A DNA stretch of 64,000 nt, taken from NCBI RefSeq assembly GCF_000421565.1, contig NZ_ATXG01000014.1, positions 33,498 through 97,497 of the forward strand, written 5' to 3'. The notes under the pieces were generated by a model. The model made no database searches. It saw nothing but the letters and a program-made list of their open reading frames with translations, and was not told the origin of the DNA. A program made the translations under genes and the position numbers. Shown here piece after piece: positions 43,916 through 53,122 of the stretch (positions within the stretch are counted from its first letter, which is position 1; each line of letters opens with the position of its first letter). Origin of the DNA: Agromyces subbeticus DSM 16689 (GTDB taxonomy: Bacteria > Actinomycetota > Actinomycetes > Actinomycetales > Microbacteriaceae).

Positions 43916-45140
43916 CGCAGCCCTCGAGCTTCTCGAACTCGCCGATGTCGACGGTCACGACCCGGTAGCCGAGACTCGCGATCATCGCGGCGGTCTTCGG
44001 CGCCGCGGACGACATCAGCAGGGATTCGCGCGACAGTTCGACGACCGCGACGCCCTCGGGCTCGGGCACGGGCAGGAAGCGCGGGAACAGGCTCGTGACG
44101 TCGAGCAGCGCCGGGTCGCCGATGACCGTGCCGTCGGGCAGCGCCGTCGCGGCGCTCTTGAGGTGCAGCGCCTTCGTCACCGGCACGGCGACGACCGTGT
44201 ACCGGTGCGGCGTGAGCAGGGTGCGCAGCTGCCGGATGCCCTCGGCGTTCGTGCGGGCAGAGGCGCCGACGTAGACCGTCGAGCCGACCTTCAGCACGTC
44301 GCCGCCGTCGAGCGTGCCCGGCAGCTCGATGCGGGCGACCGTCAGGCCGGGCACGGAGCGCACGGCGCGCTCGACCGCCTCGACCTCGGCGCGACGGGAC
44401 TCGGCGCCCGGGCTCGTGAGCACCGCGAGGTCGCCGAACATCACGACCATGTCTTCGACGAAGACCGAGTCGGCGAGCTCGGGAGCGGCATCGACCTCGA
44501 CCGTCTCCCAGCCCTCGGCGACGAGCGCGGCGCAGTAGTTGTCCCATTGGCGGTCGGCGAGCGCCTGGTCGACGGGCTGCCGCTCGCGGTGCGTGAGCAC
44601 GGCCTCGTCGAGGTTCGAGGCGGGAATGCGGACGAGGGCCATGCGTCGGTCGGCGACCGCCGGAGCGAAATCGAGGATGCCGCGGAACACCCGCGGCGCG
44701 AGCAGCACCTCACCGACGATGACCGCGATGATGAAGATGAGGTTGAGACTGACGAGCGAGCCCACCACGAAGAGGAACATGGGCCCCGAGAACGCGTTGC
44801 CGGCGGCGCTGGCCGTTGCGGTCGTCGCGATCAGCGCCGCGAGACAGCCGGCGGTGAAGCCCGTGATGAGGGCGAGGAACCACACTCGCGTCGCCCCGAT
44901 CGCGTTCGCCACCGACAGCAGCACCCAGGCCACGAACGCGGCGAGCGCGAAGTGGCCGAACACCTGGCTGAGCACCTGCGGCGACTGTCCGCTGCCGATG
45001 AAGAACGCGAGCAGTGCCACGAGCATCGCCGAGAACGAGACGGCGGCTGCGGAGGCGAGCACTGCCGCCACCCTCCGCCCCGGGGTGATCGCCGGGGTGA
45101 ACCTGGCCGGGGCGGTCGGGGGCATGGCGGGGGACGTCAT
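43887..45140 (-). CDS. Membrane-anchored dimethylargininase (DDAH-family)
   Basis: The 417-residue protein joins an N-terminal region with four hydrophobic helices (about 24-50, 62-85, 90-112, 118-148) to a C-terminal DDAH/arginine-deiminase-fold domain (about 165-417). The latter has LDGGDVLKVG, the catalytic-His segment ALHLKSAATALPDG, and the catalytic Cys in EGCVTCLSVRVR at the extreme C-terminus. DDAH hydrolyses methylated arginines to citrulline and methylamines. ATG 45140 lies seven bases after TAGGCT with no Shine-Dalgarno, hence probably leaderless. An upstream in-frame extension to 45296 is rejected. Usual bacterial DDAH is soluble and about 255 residues, so the membrane part is unusual. 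Confidence 0.88.
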   Translation of the reverse strand: MTSPAMPPTAPARFTPAITPGRRVAAVLASAAAVSFSAMLVALLAFFIGSGQSPQVLSQVFGHFALAAFVAWVLLSVANAIGATRVWFLALITGFTAGCLAALIATTATASAAGNAFSGPMFLFVVGSLVSLNLIFIIAVIVGEVLLAPRVFRGILDFAPAVADRRMALVRIPASNLDEAVLTHRERQPVDQALADRQWDNYCAALVAEGWETVEVDAAPELADSVFVEDMVVMFGDLAVLTSPGAESRRAEVEAVERAVRSVPGLTVARIELPGTLDGGDVLKVGSTVYVGASARTNAEGIRQLRTLLTPHRYTVVAVPVTKALHLKSAATALPDGTVIGDPALLDVTSLFPRFLPVPEPEGVAVVELSRESLLMSSAAPKTAAMIASLGYRVVTVDIGEFEKLEGCVTCLSVRVR

Positions 45141-45162
45141 GCCCCCGAGCCTACTGGCGGGC

Positions 45163-45212
45163 GCCACCCGGCCGCAGCGCGAGGCAGCGACCGCGCCCGT
45201 CGGCCGGGTGGC
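45163..45212 (-). terminator. Terminator-like inverted repeat after the amino-acid dehydrogenase gene
   Basis: GCCACCCGGCCG (45163-45174) and CGGCCGGGTGGC (45201-45212) pair perfectly over 12 bp with a 26-nt loop, 13 bp past the dehydrogenase stop and just upstream of the dimethylargininase promoter. Confidence 0.65.
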
Positions 45213-45225
45213 ATTCCACGTGTGC

Positions 45226-46320
45226 TCAGCGAGCCGCGTCGAGTCGCGTGCGCGCGAGGCGTTCGGCGGCCTCCAGCGTGGTCGTGTCGGCGTCACGCGC
45301 GCCCGTGAGCACGGATGCCACGGTGTCGCCGATGCCCGCGATGCGGGCGTCGAGCGCGGCCTGGTCGGCGCCGGGAACGCTTGCGACGTCGAGGTAGATC
45401 ACGCCGCCAGCGTTCACCACGAAATCGGGCGCCCAGACGATGCCGCGCTCGTGCAGCAGACCGGCGACGTCGCGCGAGACGAGCTGGTTGTTCGCAGCGC
45501 CGACGACGGCTCGCACGCGCAGCTCTCGCACGACCTCGGGCGTGAGCACGCCACCGAGCCCGCACGGCACGAAGACGTCGGCTTCGACGAGGTGCGCGTC
45601 GGCCGGATCGACCCACGCGGCGCCGAGCTCGTCGGCGAGGGCGCGCTTGGACTCCGCGACATCCGTCACGGTGAGGCGCGCGCCGGCTGCCGCGAGGCTG
45701 CGCGCGAGGCGTCCGCCGACCTGCCCGAGGCCGGCGATGACGAAGTGCCGATCTGTTGCCTCGGTCGAGCCGAAGACGTGCCCGAGCGTCGCGAGGATCG
45801 AGGCGTGCACTCCGGCTGCCGTGGCGTCTGCAGGCTCGCCGACGCCACCCTGCTCGGGCGGCAGGCCGCAGACGTGCTCGGTGCGCTCGTGCACCACGGC
45901 CATGAGCTCGGCGCTCGTGCCGACGTCTTCGGCGGTCATGTAGGCGCCGCCGAGCGACTCGATCGCGTCGCCGAGGTCGAGCATGGCATCGTGCGTGCTG
46001 GCCGCGTCGAGCGTGGTGCCGGCCGGGATCGCGATGACCGACTTGCCACCACCGCGCGCAAGGCCCGCGGCGGCGTTCTTCATGGTCATCGCCTGCGAGA
46101 GGCGGAGGGCGTCGGCGAGGGCGTCGGTCCAGTGGCCGTAGCGCCAGAGGCGGGCGCCGCCGAGGGCCTGGCCGAGCCGGGTCGAGTGCACGGCGACGAT
46201 GATCGTGAGGCCCGAGCGGGCGCCGTGGGTGATGAGCACTCGTTCGTGATCGGGTGCCTCGGTCGGAAGTGCTGCGCTGACCTCGGCTGCGGGGGTCGCC
46301 GGGGCGTGGGTGATCGTCAT
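45226..46320 (-). CDS. Glu/Leu/Phe/Val dehydrogenase (leucine/valine dehydrogenase type)
   Basis: The 364-residue NAD-dependent amino-acid dehydrogenase has the catalytic-Lys segment MTMKNAAAGLARGGGKSV near residues 80-97, TAEDVGTSAELM, and the NAD-binding IAGLGQVGGRLARSL near 195. NPGGVI-type ends are replaced by VVNAGGVIYLD. Length and motifs fit the leucine/valine/phenylalanine dehydrogenase group rather than glutamate dehydrogenase. It would deaminate branched-chain amino acids to 2-oxoacids. ATG 46320 has GGAGAAC upstream; a longer in-frame reading to 46653 overlaps purH antisense and is rejected. Substrate preference is not readable. Confidence 0.9.
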   Translation of the reverse strand: MTITHAPATPAAEVSAALPTEAPDHERVLITHGARSGLTIIVAVHSTRLGQALGGARLWRYGHWTDALADALRLSQAMTMKNAAAGLARGGGKSVIAIPAGTTLDAASTHDAMLDLGDAIESLGGAYMTAEDVGTSAELMAVVHERTEHVCGLPPEQGGVGEPADATAAGVHASILATLGHVFGSTEATDRHFVIAGLGQVGGRLARSLAAAGARLTVTDVAESKRALADELGAAWVDPADAHLVEADVFVPCGLGGVLTPEVVRELRVRAVVGAANNQLVSRDVAGLLHERGIVWAPDFVVNAGGVIYLDVASVPGADQAALDARIAGIGDTVASVLTGARDADTTTLEAAERLARTRLDAAR

Positions 46321-46413
46321 CGATCGTTCTCCTTGACTCATCCGCTTCGTGGGCGGAACCTTGCCCTGCGCCTCATGAGCGCGGGTTCGATTCAAGGGTA
46401 CCGCCGCAGCGGC

Positions 46414-46439
46414 CGAGCGGATGCCGCGGCATCCGCTCG
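46414..46439 (-). terminator. 26-bp perfect palindrome after purH
   Basis: CGAGCGGATGCCG is followed directly by its complement, 12 bp past the purH stop. It is the longest of the CGGATGCCG inverted pairs in the window and the natural end of the purN-purH transcript. Confidence 0.7.
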
Positions 46440-46450
46440 CGCCAGAAGCA

Positions 46451-48061
46451 TCAGTGGAAGAAGTGGCGCTCTCCCGTGAAGTACATCGTGACGCCGGCCG
46501 CGGCGGCAGCTGCGATGACCTCGTCGTCGCGGATCGAGCCGCCCGGCTGCACGACCGCGCGCACGCCGCCGTCGAGGAGGATCTGCAGGCCGTCGGCGAA
46601 CGGGAAGAAGGCGTCGGATGCCGCGACCGAACCCGCCGCCCGCTCCCCCGCACGCTCGACCGCGAGCTTGCACGAGTCGACCCGGTTGACCTGGCCCATG
46701 CCGACGCCGACCGAGGCTCCGCCCGAGGCGAGGAGGATCGCGTTCGACTTCACCGCGCGGCACGCCGTCCAGGCGAACTCGAGGTCGGCGAGGGTCGCGG
46801 CGTCGGCGGGCTCGCCCGCGGCGAGGGTCCACTCCGACGCGGGCGCGAAGTGGCGATCGGCCTGCTGCATGAGCAATCCGCCCGAGACCTGGCGCAGCTC
46901 GACGGCCGTCGGGGTGAAGCCCTCTGGCAGGGTCAGCAGCCGGATGTTCTTCTTCTTCGTGAGCAGTTCGAGCGCCTCGGCCTCGAAGGCCGGCGCGATG
47001 AGCACCTCGGTGAAGATGCCCGAGACCGTCTCGGCCATCTCGAGCGTGACGATGCGGTTCGCCGCGATCACGCCGCCGTAGGCCGAGACCGGGTCGCACT
47101 CGTGCGCACGGCGGTGCGCGTCGGCGATGGGGTCGGATGCTCCGGCCGAGGCGACCGCGATGCCGCACGGGTTCGCGTGCTTGATGATCGCGACTGCGGG
47201 CTCGTCGAAGTCGAATGCCGCGCGCACGGCGGAGTCGGCGTCGACGTAGTTGTTGTACGACATCTCTTTGCCGTGCAGCTGCACCGACTGCGCGATGCCC
47301 GGCCGGCCGCCCTGCGAGGCGTAGAGCGCGCCCTTCTGGTGCGAGTTCTCGCCGTAGCGGAGGTCGGCGTCCTTCGTCCACGTGCCGCCCACCCACGCCG
47401 GGAACGGCGAGGCGTCGGCCGGCTGGTCGGGCGCGACGACGCTGCCGAGCCATGAGGCGACGGCGACGTCGTACGACGCGGTGTGGCGGAAGGCCTCGCG
47501 CGCGAGCTCGGTGCGCTGGGCGAGCGTGGTGCCGCCGCCGGCGACCGCAGCGGCGATCTCGTCGTAGCGATCGGGCGAGACGACCACGGCGACGTTCGCG
47601 TGGTTCTTCGCCGAGGCGCGCACCATCGCCGGGCCGCCGATGTCGATCTGCTCGATGACGGCGTCGGGCGCGGCGCCGGCCGCGACGGTCTCGGCGAAGG
47701 GGTAGAGGTTCACGACCACGAGTTCGTAGGGCTCGATGCCGAGCCCGGCGAGTTCGGCCTCGTGGTGCTCGAGGCGCAGGTCGGCGAGCAGGCCCGAGTG
47801 CACGGCGGGGTGCAGCGTGCGCACGCGCCCGTCGAGGTGCTCGGGGTAACCCGTGACCTCGGCGACCTGCGTGACCGGCAGGCCCGCGTCGGCGATCGCC
47901 TTGCCGGTGCCGCCGGTCGAGACGATCTCGACGCCGGCACCGACGAGCGTGGTCGCCAGCTCGACGAGCCCGCGCTTGTCGCTCACAGCGATGAGCGCAC
48001 GGCGCACCGGCACGAGATCGCGTTCGCGGTAGAGGCTCTGGTCGTGCGTGGGGCCGCTCAT
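46451..48061 (-). CDS. purH: Bifunctional AICAR formyltransferase / IMP cyclohydrolase
   Basis: The 536-residue protein has an N-terminal IMP cyclohydrolase (MGS-like) domain, about 12-160, with STGGTGKAI, and an AICAR transformylase domain with [11 protein letters not shown] and the active-site KHANPCG motif. It performs the last two steps of IMP synthesis, using 10-formyl-THF. It overlaps purN by four bases. No ZTP riboswitch is visible ahead of this purN-purH unit, unlike glyA-folD, although AICAR/ZMP is its substrate. Confidence 0.97.
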   Translation of the reverse strand: MSGPTHDQSLYRERDLVPVRRALIAVSDKRGLVELATTLVGAGVEIVSTGGTGKAIADAGLPVTQVAEVTGYPEHLDGRVRTLHPAVHSGLLADLRLEHHEAELAGLGIEPYELVVVNLYPFAETVAAGAAPDAVIEQIDIGGPAMVRASAKNHANVAVVVSPDRYDEIAAAVAGGGTTLAQRTELAREAFRHTASYDVAVASWLGSVVAPDQPADASPFPAWVGGTWTKDADLRYGENSHQKGALYASQGGRPGIAQSVQLHGKEMSYNNYVDADSAVRAAFDFDEPAVAIIKHANPCGIAVASAGASDPIADAHRRAHECDPVSAYGGVIAANRIVTLEMAETVSGIFTEVLIAPAFEAEALELLTKKKNIRLLTLPEGFTPTAVELRQVSGGLLMQQADRHFAPASEWTLAAGEPADAATLADLEFAWTACRAVKSNAILLASGGASVGVGMGQVNRVDSCKLAVERAGERAAGSVAASDAFFPFADGLQILLDGGVRAVVQPGGSIRDDEVIAAAAAAGVTMYFTGERHFFH

Positions 48062-48651
48062 GATCGTGCGAATTCCTTCAGGTCGAGGTGCGAATTGGCG
48101 ATGTCGAGCACGGCCTGGATGAGCAGGCGCCGTTCGACGGGCTTGATGCGGTCGTGGAGGCTCGACTCGGTGTCGCCCGGCAGCACCGGAATGCGCTCCT
48201 GCGCGATGATCGGCCCGCCGTCGACCGAGTTGTCGACGACGATGAGGCTCGCACCCGTCTGGGTCACGCCCGCCGCGAGGGCGTCGCGCACGCCGTGCGC
48301 ACCGGGGAACTCGGGCAGGTAGGCCGGGTGGGTGTTGATGAGGTTCGGCGAGAAGGCGTCGACCACGGCGGGCGGCACGAGGCGCATGAGGCCCGAGAGC
48401 ACGACCAGGTCGGGCTCCCAGCGGCGAACCTCCTCGATGAGGGCGTCGCCCCAGCTGTCGCGGTCGGGATACGCCGTGAACGGCACGGAGAAGGTCGACA
48501 CGCCGTACTCCTCGCCGAGCACGAGCCCGTCGGCGTCACGATCGGCACCGATGGCGACGACGCGCGCGGGAAACTCCGCATCGGCCGAGGCGTCGAGCAG
48601 TGCACGGAGATTCGAACCGGTGCCCGATATCAGGACGACGAGCTTCAGCAC
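48058..48651 (-). CDS. purN: Phosphoribosylglycinamide formyltransferase (GART)
   Basis: The 197-residue enzyme transfers formyl from 10-formyl-THF to GAR in purine synthesis. Motifs: [16 protein letters not shown] at the N-terminus, [22 protein letters not shown] with the active-site His, and [10 protein letters not shown] with the catalytic Asp. GTG 48651 lies six bases after TAGGCT and has no Shine-Dalgarno, so the purN-purH transcript is probably leaderless. Confidence 0.96.
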   Translation of the reverse strand: MLKLVVLISGTGSNLRALLDASADAEFPARVVAIGADRDADGLVLGEEYGVSTFSVPFTAYPDRDSWGDALIEEVRRWEPDLVVLSGLMRLVPPAVVDAFSPNLINTHPAYLPEFPGAHGVRDALAAGVTQTGASLIVVDNSVDGGPIIAQERIPVLPGDTESSLHDRIKPVERRLLIQAVLDIANSHLDLKEFARS

Positions 48652-48660
48652 CCTTCGAGC

Positions 48661-49986
48661 CTACCGTCCGGCAATGTTCGAATCCGTCGGTGCGCGGTCG
48701 TCGAACCGGTCGAACGAGCGGTCGGATGCCGCGTGGCCGTCGTCTGCGCGATCTCGCGCCCAGATCGAATACGCGCCGGCGAGCGCGCCGATGCCGATCG
48801 TCACGGCGGCGACGCCCGCGACGGCCCAGGGATCCGGCCCGATCTGCGCGAGTCGCCCGGGGCCGGCTGCGCCGCCCGACCACCACGCGAGCAGCCCGAG
48901 CACGAACCCGCCGGCCACGGCAGCACCGGCGGCCGTCGCGAGCGGCTGCCACCACGCGGCATCCGGTCGGCGAACGCCGAAGTCATCGAACCGACCGCGC
49001 GCCCGCGCCGAGGAACCGACTAGCCACGCCCCGACGAACCCGAGCAGCACGGGCACGACGAGCCAGAGCCCGCCGAACGGCTGTGGCTCCGAGGGCAGCG
49101 CGCCGAGCAGCGGCACGCCGGGCACCGGCCCGAGCAGCGCGCCGCCCGTCGAGACCGAGGTGCCGGTGCCGACGGCGAACCCCGGCCCGAGCAGCCACGA
49201 GGCCGCCCACACCACGACGTTCGGAATGAGTGCGAGCTCGGCGATCGTGAGCGCGATGCCACCGTCGATGCCGGTGCCGAGCGACTGGTAGAGGCCGGCG
49301 ATCGTGGCGTAGTCGGCGGCGATGAGTCCGGCGACGAGCACGCCTGCCACGGCGAGCACCCCGAACGCAGCGCCCGCCCCGATGCGCACGACCGAGCGGA
49401 GCGTGTCGACGAGTCCCGCGGGCAGGGCCGCGACCGCCCGGCGCACGACGCCACCAGCGGCATCCGTCACCGACTCGTCGCGCAGCGACTCGATGACCGC
49501 ACCGATGATCACGCCGACGGCCATCGTGAAGGCCGGCAGCAGGGCCGCCTGCCAGAGGGACGAACGGGCCCCGTCGACGCCGGCCGTCAGCGCGAGCACG
49601 AAGCCGGCGAGGGCGTAGACGACGATCGCGGCGACACTGCCGGTGAACGAGTGCCCCTCGGCCGCCGAGCGGCGGCCGATACGGCGCCCGAAGGCGACCG
49701 AGATGAGCGCGAACCCGAGGAGCGCGATCGTGATCGGGAACGGGTCGCCGGCGCCCGGCAGGCCGGTGCGGGCGGCCGTGACGGCGTCGAGCTGCACCGT
49801 GAGGTCGACGCCGTGGCCGAGCAGCCACACGTCGGCGGCCGCGCGGAAGAACAGCGTTGCGTCGACGGCGAGGCCGAAATGCACCGCCCAGAGCAGCATG
49901 AGCGGCACGAGCGCGATGCCGAGGCCGATGAGGGCGGCGACGGATGCCTCGAGGCCGGCGAGCAGGGCGATCGTCGTGCGTCTCAT
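48661..49986 (-). CDS. PerM/DUF6350-like multipass membrane protein
   Basis: The 441-residue protein has about nine to ten hydrophobic segments, including ALIGLGIALVPLMLLWAVHF near the N-terminus, and a polar Asp/Arg-rich C-terminal tail. It sits immediately upstream of purN-purH, the position of perM (Rv0955) in Mycobacterium tuberculosis, which is needed for persistence and stabilises the division protein FtsB. Family membership rests on topology, size and synteny, so the division role is inferred. It ends nine bp before purN starts. Confidence 0.75.
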   Translation of the reverse strand: MRRTTIALLAGLEASVAALIGLGIALVPLMLLWAVHFGLAVDATLFFRAAADVWLLGHGVDLTVQLDAVTAARTGLPGAGDPFPITIALLGFALISVAFGRRIGRRSAAEGHSFTGSVAAIVVYALAGFVLALTAGVDGARSSLWQAALLPAFTMAVGVIIGAVIESLRDESVTDAAGGVVRRAVAALPAGLVDTLRSVVRIGAGAAFGVLAVAGVLVAGLIAADYATIAGLYQSLGTGIDGGIALTIAELALIPNVVVWAASWLLGPGFAVGTGTSVSTGGALLGPVPGVPLLGALPSEPQPFGGLWLVVPVLLGFVGAWLVGSSARARGRFDDFGVRRPDAAWWQPLATAAGAAVAGGFVLGLLAWWSGGAAGPGRLAQIGPDPWAVAGVAAVTIGIGALAGAYSIWARDRADDGHAASDRSFDRFDDRAPTDSNIAGR

Positions 49987-50018
49987 TCCGACGCCGAGCT
50001 TATCCCGCCCGGCCCGAG

Positions 50019-51473
50019 TCAGCCGACAGGACGTGCGGGCTCCGGCGGACTCGACTCAACGATGCCGTCGGCTTCGACGTCGACGTCGGCGACGACCGCA
50101 CCGGCTCCCTCGTCGATCGCCTCGACGTCGGGCTGCGGCCGGCGCAGCACCTCGACGAGGAGCAGGGCGAGCAGCGCCACGAGCAGGGTCGTGACGACCT
50201 GCCCCGTCGTGACCGGGCGCGAGAACAGCACGAGGACCGCCGCGATGACCGCGATCGCGACGTAGACGACGCCGCGCCAGCGGTCGAGCGCGACGCCGAA
50301 GCGGCCCGTCGTGATGCCGTGCGCCGCGGCCGTTCGGCGCAGCGAGCCGAACCCCGACTCCGCGAAACCGCGCACCGCGCGGGCGGGTCGCCACGGCCCC
50401 GAGAACCACGTGACGATCGCCACGAGCACGCCGAGCACGAGCAGCGCGACGATCGTCGACAGCATGAGCTCGATGAGCCCCGAGTAGAGGGAGTCCGCGG
50501 CGTCGGAGGGCATGACCGACGGGCTGACCGCGCCGATGAAGAACAACCGGCCGACGCCGATTCCGCTCGCCAGGATTCCCATGACGAGGGCGAAGCCGCC
50601 GGCCGTCCAGACGAGTGCCTTCGGGCGATTCCGAGCGACGAGGACGCCCGCGACGAGGAAGGCGAGCGCGATCCACGGCAGCCACGTGCCGGCGCCCACG
50701 GCGAGCGCGTAGATCGTGCGGACCAGCACGAAGGCGTCGTCGCGCGCGATCACGACGCTGCGGTCGACCTCGGGGATCGCCTCGGCGAAGCCCACACCCT
50801 GATCGATGAGGCGTTGCTTCACGGCCTCGACGATCGGCCCGAGCTGCACTGCGATCGAGCCGTCGCCGCCGATCGCCAATGCGGCATCGGGGTCGCCCTG
50901 CATGGCAGCGACGAACTGACGGTGCGTGATGCGCAGGGTCGATGCCCACACGTCGGCGAACGCCGGCGACTCGACCACGCGATCGACGACGTTGCCCACG
51001 AGCGTCTGGAGCCCTTGCGCCGCCGGCCCCTCGAGCAGGCCGAGCGCCGCCTCGGCTCTCGGCGGCAGTTCGAGCGAGCGGATGCCGTCGAAGACGTCGG
51101 CCGTGAGCGCCGGGATGTCCACCTGCTCCTCGATCGCGGCCGTCACCTCGTCGCTGAGGTAGGCCTGCACGGCGGGATCTTCGGCGAGCGGCGCGAAGGT
51201 CGCCACGAATCGTTCGGTGTCGACGAGTTCGAGCCGTGCCCACGCCGTGATCACCGCGACGGGCGCGAGCAGCAGGCCGACGACGACGAGCACGACGGCC
51301 GTGGCCGTGCGCCCCCATGCGCGCCGAGGCCTTCGGCCGACGGATGCCGCGGCATCCGTCTCGCCGGCGACGCGGTCACCCTCGCTCGAGCCGATGCCGG
51401 CGCGCAACGCCGCGTTCTCCGCCTCGAGCTCGGCGATCCTCGCTTCGAGCCCCACCCCGTTCGTCTGCGCCAT
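50019..51473 (-). CDS. Multipass membrane protein of unknown function with N-terminal coiled coil
   Basis: The 484-residue protein starts with a short coiled-coil stretch LEARIAELEAENAALRAG, a basic linker, a membrane helix at about 54-78, and a long soluble region (about 80-245). A cluster of four to five helices (about 255-455) and an acidic tail follow. ATG 51473 is preceded by AGGGG; the longer frame to 51941 would overlap the next gene antisense and is rejected. A copy of the CGGATGCCG palindrome lies within the linker, encoding Asp-Ala-Ala-Ala-Ser. I do not recognise the family. Confidence 0.75.
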   Translation of the reverse strand: MAQTNGVGLEARIAELEAENAALRAGIGSSEGDRVAGETDAAASVGRRPRRAWGRTATAVVLVVVGLLLAPVAVITAWARLELVDTERFVATFAPLAEDPAVQAYLSDEVTAAIEEQVDIPALTADVFDGIRSLELPPRAEAALGLLEGPAAQGLQTLVGNVVDRVVESPAFADVWASTLRITHRQFVAAMQGDPDAALAIGGDGSIAVQLGPIVEAVKQRLIDQGVGFAEAIPEVDRSVVIARDDAFVLVRTIYALAVGAGTWLPWIALAFLVAGVLVARNRPKALVWTAGGFALVMGILASGIGVGRLFFIGAVSPSVMPSDAADSLYSGLIELMLSTIVALLVLGVLVAIVTWFSGPWRPARAVRGFAESGFGSLRRTAAAHGITTGRFGVALDRWRGVVYVAIAVIAAVLVLFSRPVTTGQVVTTLLVALLALLLVEVLRRPQPDVEAIDEGAGAVVADVDVEADGIVESSPPEPARPVG

Positions 51474-51556
51474 GAGACACCCCTGCCCCGACGATAGCGC
51501 GCGAGTCGCCGCGACCGCAGCGTTGGAGCGTGCCGTTTCAGTTGGAACGTGCTGTT

Positions 51557-52093
51557 TCAGTGAATGACGGCCTTCAGCACGATCATCGCGACGCCGAAGG
51601 CTGCGGTGGCGAGCGACCCGACGATCTGCATCGGCCAGGGCGCCCCGCGGCGCCGGTAGGCGACGAAGCCGAGCACGCCGAGCACGACGACACCGGCCCA
51701 GAGCGCCGTCCACAGCGCGAAGGCGTCGGGGATCGCGCGGGTCGCACCGAGCAGCAGGATGATCAACGGCAGCAGGGCGGAGAGGAGCAGGCCTCGCGAC
51801 CGCCGCAGCGCGATGCGGAACGATTCGCCGAGCCCCACGACGCGGTCGTCGTCGAGACCGTGATGCGCGACGGTGCCGGCGTAGACGTGTGCGGCCCAGA
51901 AGACGACCACGGTCGCGGCGACGCTCCAGAACACCCGCCACGAGCTCTCGCCGTGCCCGCCCGAGGCGATGATCATGCCCGAGACGAGCAGCACGCCGTA
52001 CACCGACTCCTCGGTGACGAACGTCGCGCGCACGATGCGGCCGGCCGGTGTCGGCGGTGTCGCCGGTGTCGCCCGGGCGGATTCGTCGCTCAT
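51557..52093 (-). CDS. Small four-helix membrane protein of unknown function
   Basis: The 178-residue protein has a polar, Thr/Pro-rich N-terminus and four hydrophobic segments at about 36-54, 58-76, 105-123 and 126-146, with a last one near 155-175. Two ATG codons, 52111 and 52093, each have their own GGGAGGC ribosome site within a duplicated 15-bp segment. I list the shorter form. No enzymatic motif is visible. It precedes the larger membrane-protein gene on the same strand. Confidence 0.7.
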   Translation of the reverse strand: MSDESARATPATPPTPAGRIVRATFVTEESVYGVLLVSGMIIASGGHGESSWRVFWSVAATVVVFWAAHVYAGTVAHHGLDDDRVVGLGESFRIALRRSRGLLLSALLPLIILLLGATRAIPDAFALWTALWAGVVVLGVLGFVAYRRRGAPWPMQIVGSLATAAFGVAMIVLKAVIH

Positions 52094-52146
52094 GCCTCCC
52101 ACGCTGCTCATGCCTCCCACTCTGGCACGAGGTCGCCGCCCCGAAC

Positions 52147-52184
52147 AGGAACGACCCCGCAGGCGTGCCTGCGGGGTCGTTCCT
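52147..52184 (-). terminator. Terminator of the sucCD operon
   Basis: AGGAACGACCCCGCAGGC and its complement form a perfect 18-bp stem with a 2-nt centre, followed on the minus strand by TGTTCGGGG. It starts 22 bp past the sucD stop and is the strongest hairpin in the window. Confidence 0.9.
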
Positions 52185-52205
52185 CGTGCGGTGAAGCGGA
52201 TGCGG

Positions 52206-53108
52206 CTAGAGCGCCGCGTACACCTCGCGAAGCAGCTGCGCGGTCTCGGACGGCGTCTTGCCGACCTTGACGCCGGCGGCCTCGAGCGCCTCTTTCTTCG
52301 CCTGCGCGGTGCCGGCCGAGCCGGACACGATCGCGCCGGCGTGACCCATGGTCTTGCCCTCGGGAGCCGTGAAGCCCGCGACGTAGCCGACGACCGGCTT
52401 CGTGACGTTGGCCTTGATGAAGTCGGCCGCGCGCTCTTCGGCGTCGCCGCCGATCTCGCCGATCATCACGATCGCCTTGGTCTCGGGGTCGGCCTCGAAC
52501 GCCGCGAGCGCGTCGATGTGGGTCGTGCCGATGATCGGGTCGCCGCCGATGCCGATGGCGGTCGAGAAGCCGAGGTCGCGCAGCTCGTACATCATCTGGT
52601 AGGTCAGCGTGCCCGACTTCGAGACGAGGCCGATCGGGCCCTTACCGGTGATGTTCGCCGGCGTGATGCCGACGAGCGACTCACCGGGGCTGATGATGCC
52701 GGGGCAGTTCGGCCCGATGATCCGGGTCGTGTCGCCCTTCTCCTTGGCGTAGGCCCAGAACTCCGCGGAGTCTTGCACGGGCACGCCCTCGGTGATGATC
52801 ACGAGCAGCGGGATCGCGGCGTCGATGGCCTCGACCACGGCGTCTTTCGTGAACGCCGGCGGAACGAAGGCGATGGAGACATCCGCCCCGGTCTGCTCGA
52901 TGGCCTCGGCGACGGAGGCGAAGACGGGCAGCTCGACCGCATTGCCGGCGGCATCCGTGTGCAGCACGGTCGTGCCGGCCTTGCGGGCGTTGACACCGCC
53001 GACCACCTGGGTGCCGGCCGCGAGCATGCGTGCCGTGTGCTTGGAGCCCTCGCCGCCGGTGATGCCCTGGACGATGACCTTGGAGTCCTTGTTGAGGAAG
53101 ATCGTCAT
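52206..53108 (-). CDS. sucD: Succinyl-CoA synthetase alpha subunit
   Basis: The 300-residue protein has the CoA-binding N-domain ([15 protein letters not shown]), [13 protein letters not shown], and [14 protein letters not shown] with the phospho-histidine near residue 251. With SucC it interconverts succinyl-CoA and succinate with nucleotide triphosphate formation. ATG 53108 follows AAGGGA; the gene lies 14 bp after sucC. Confidence 0.97.
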   Translation of the reverse strand: MTIFLNKDSKVIVQGITGGEGSKHTARMLAAGTQVVGGVNARKAGTTVLHTDAAGNAVELPVFASVAEAIEQTGADVSIAFVPPAFTKDAVVEAIDAAIPLLVIITEGVPVQDSAEFWAYAKEKGDTTRIIGPNCPGIISPGESLVGITPANITGKGPIGLVSKSGTLTYQMMYELRDLGFSTAIGIGGDPIIGTTHIDALAAFEADPETKAIVMIGEIGGDAEERAADFIKANVTKPVVGYVAGFTAPEGKTMGHAGAIVSGSAGTAQAKKEALEAAGVKVGKTPSETAQLLREVYAAL

Positions 53109-53122
53109 GTCTGAATCCCTTA

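Noticed and set aside
46321..46653. N-terminal extension of the leucine/valine dehydrogenase frame
   Set aside because: It reads across the purH terminator and antisense into purH; composition is Arg/Ser-rich and ATG 46320 has a good ribosome site.
48652..48660. Possible second ZTP riboswitch ahead of purN-purH
   Set aside because: Only nine bases separate purN from the upstream gene and none of the conserved pfl blocks is present nearby.
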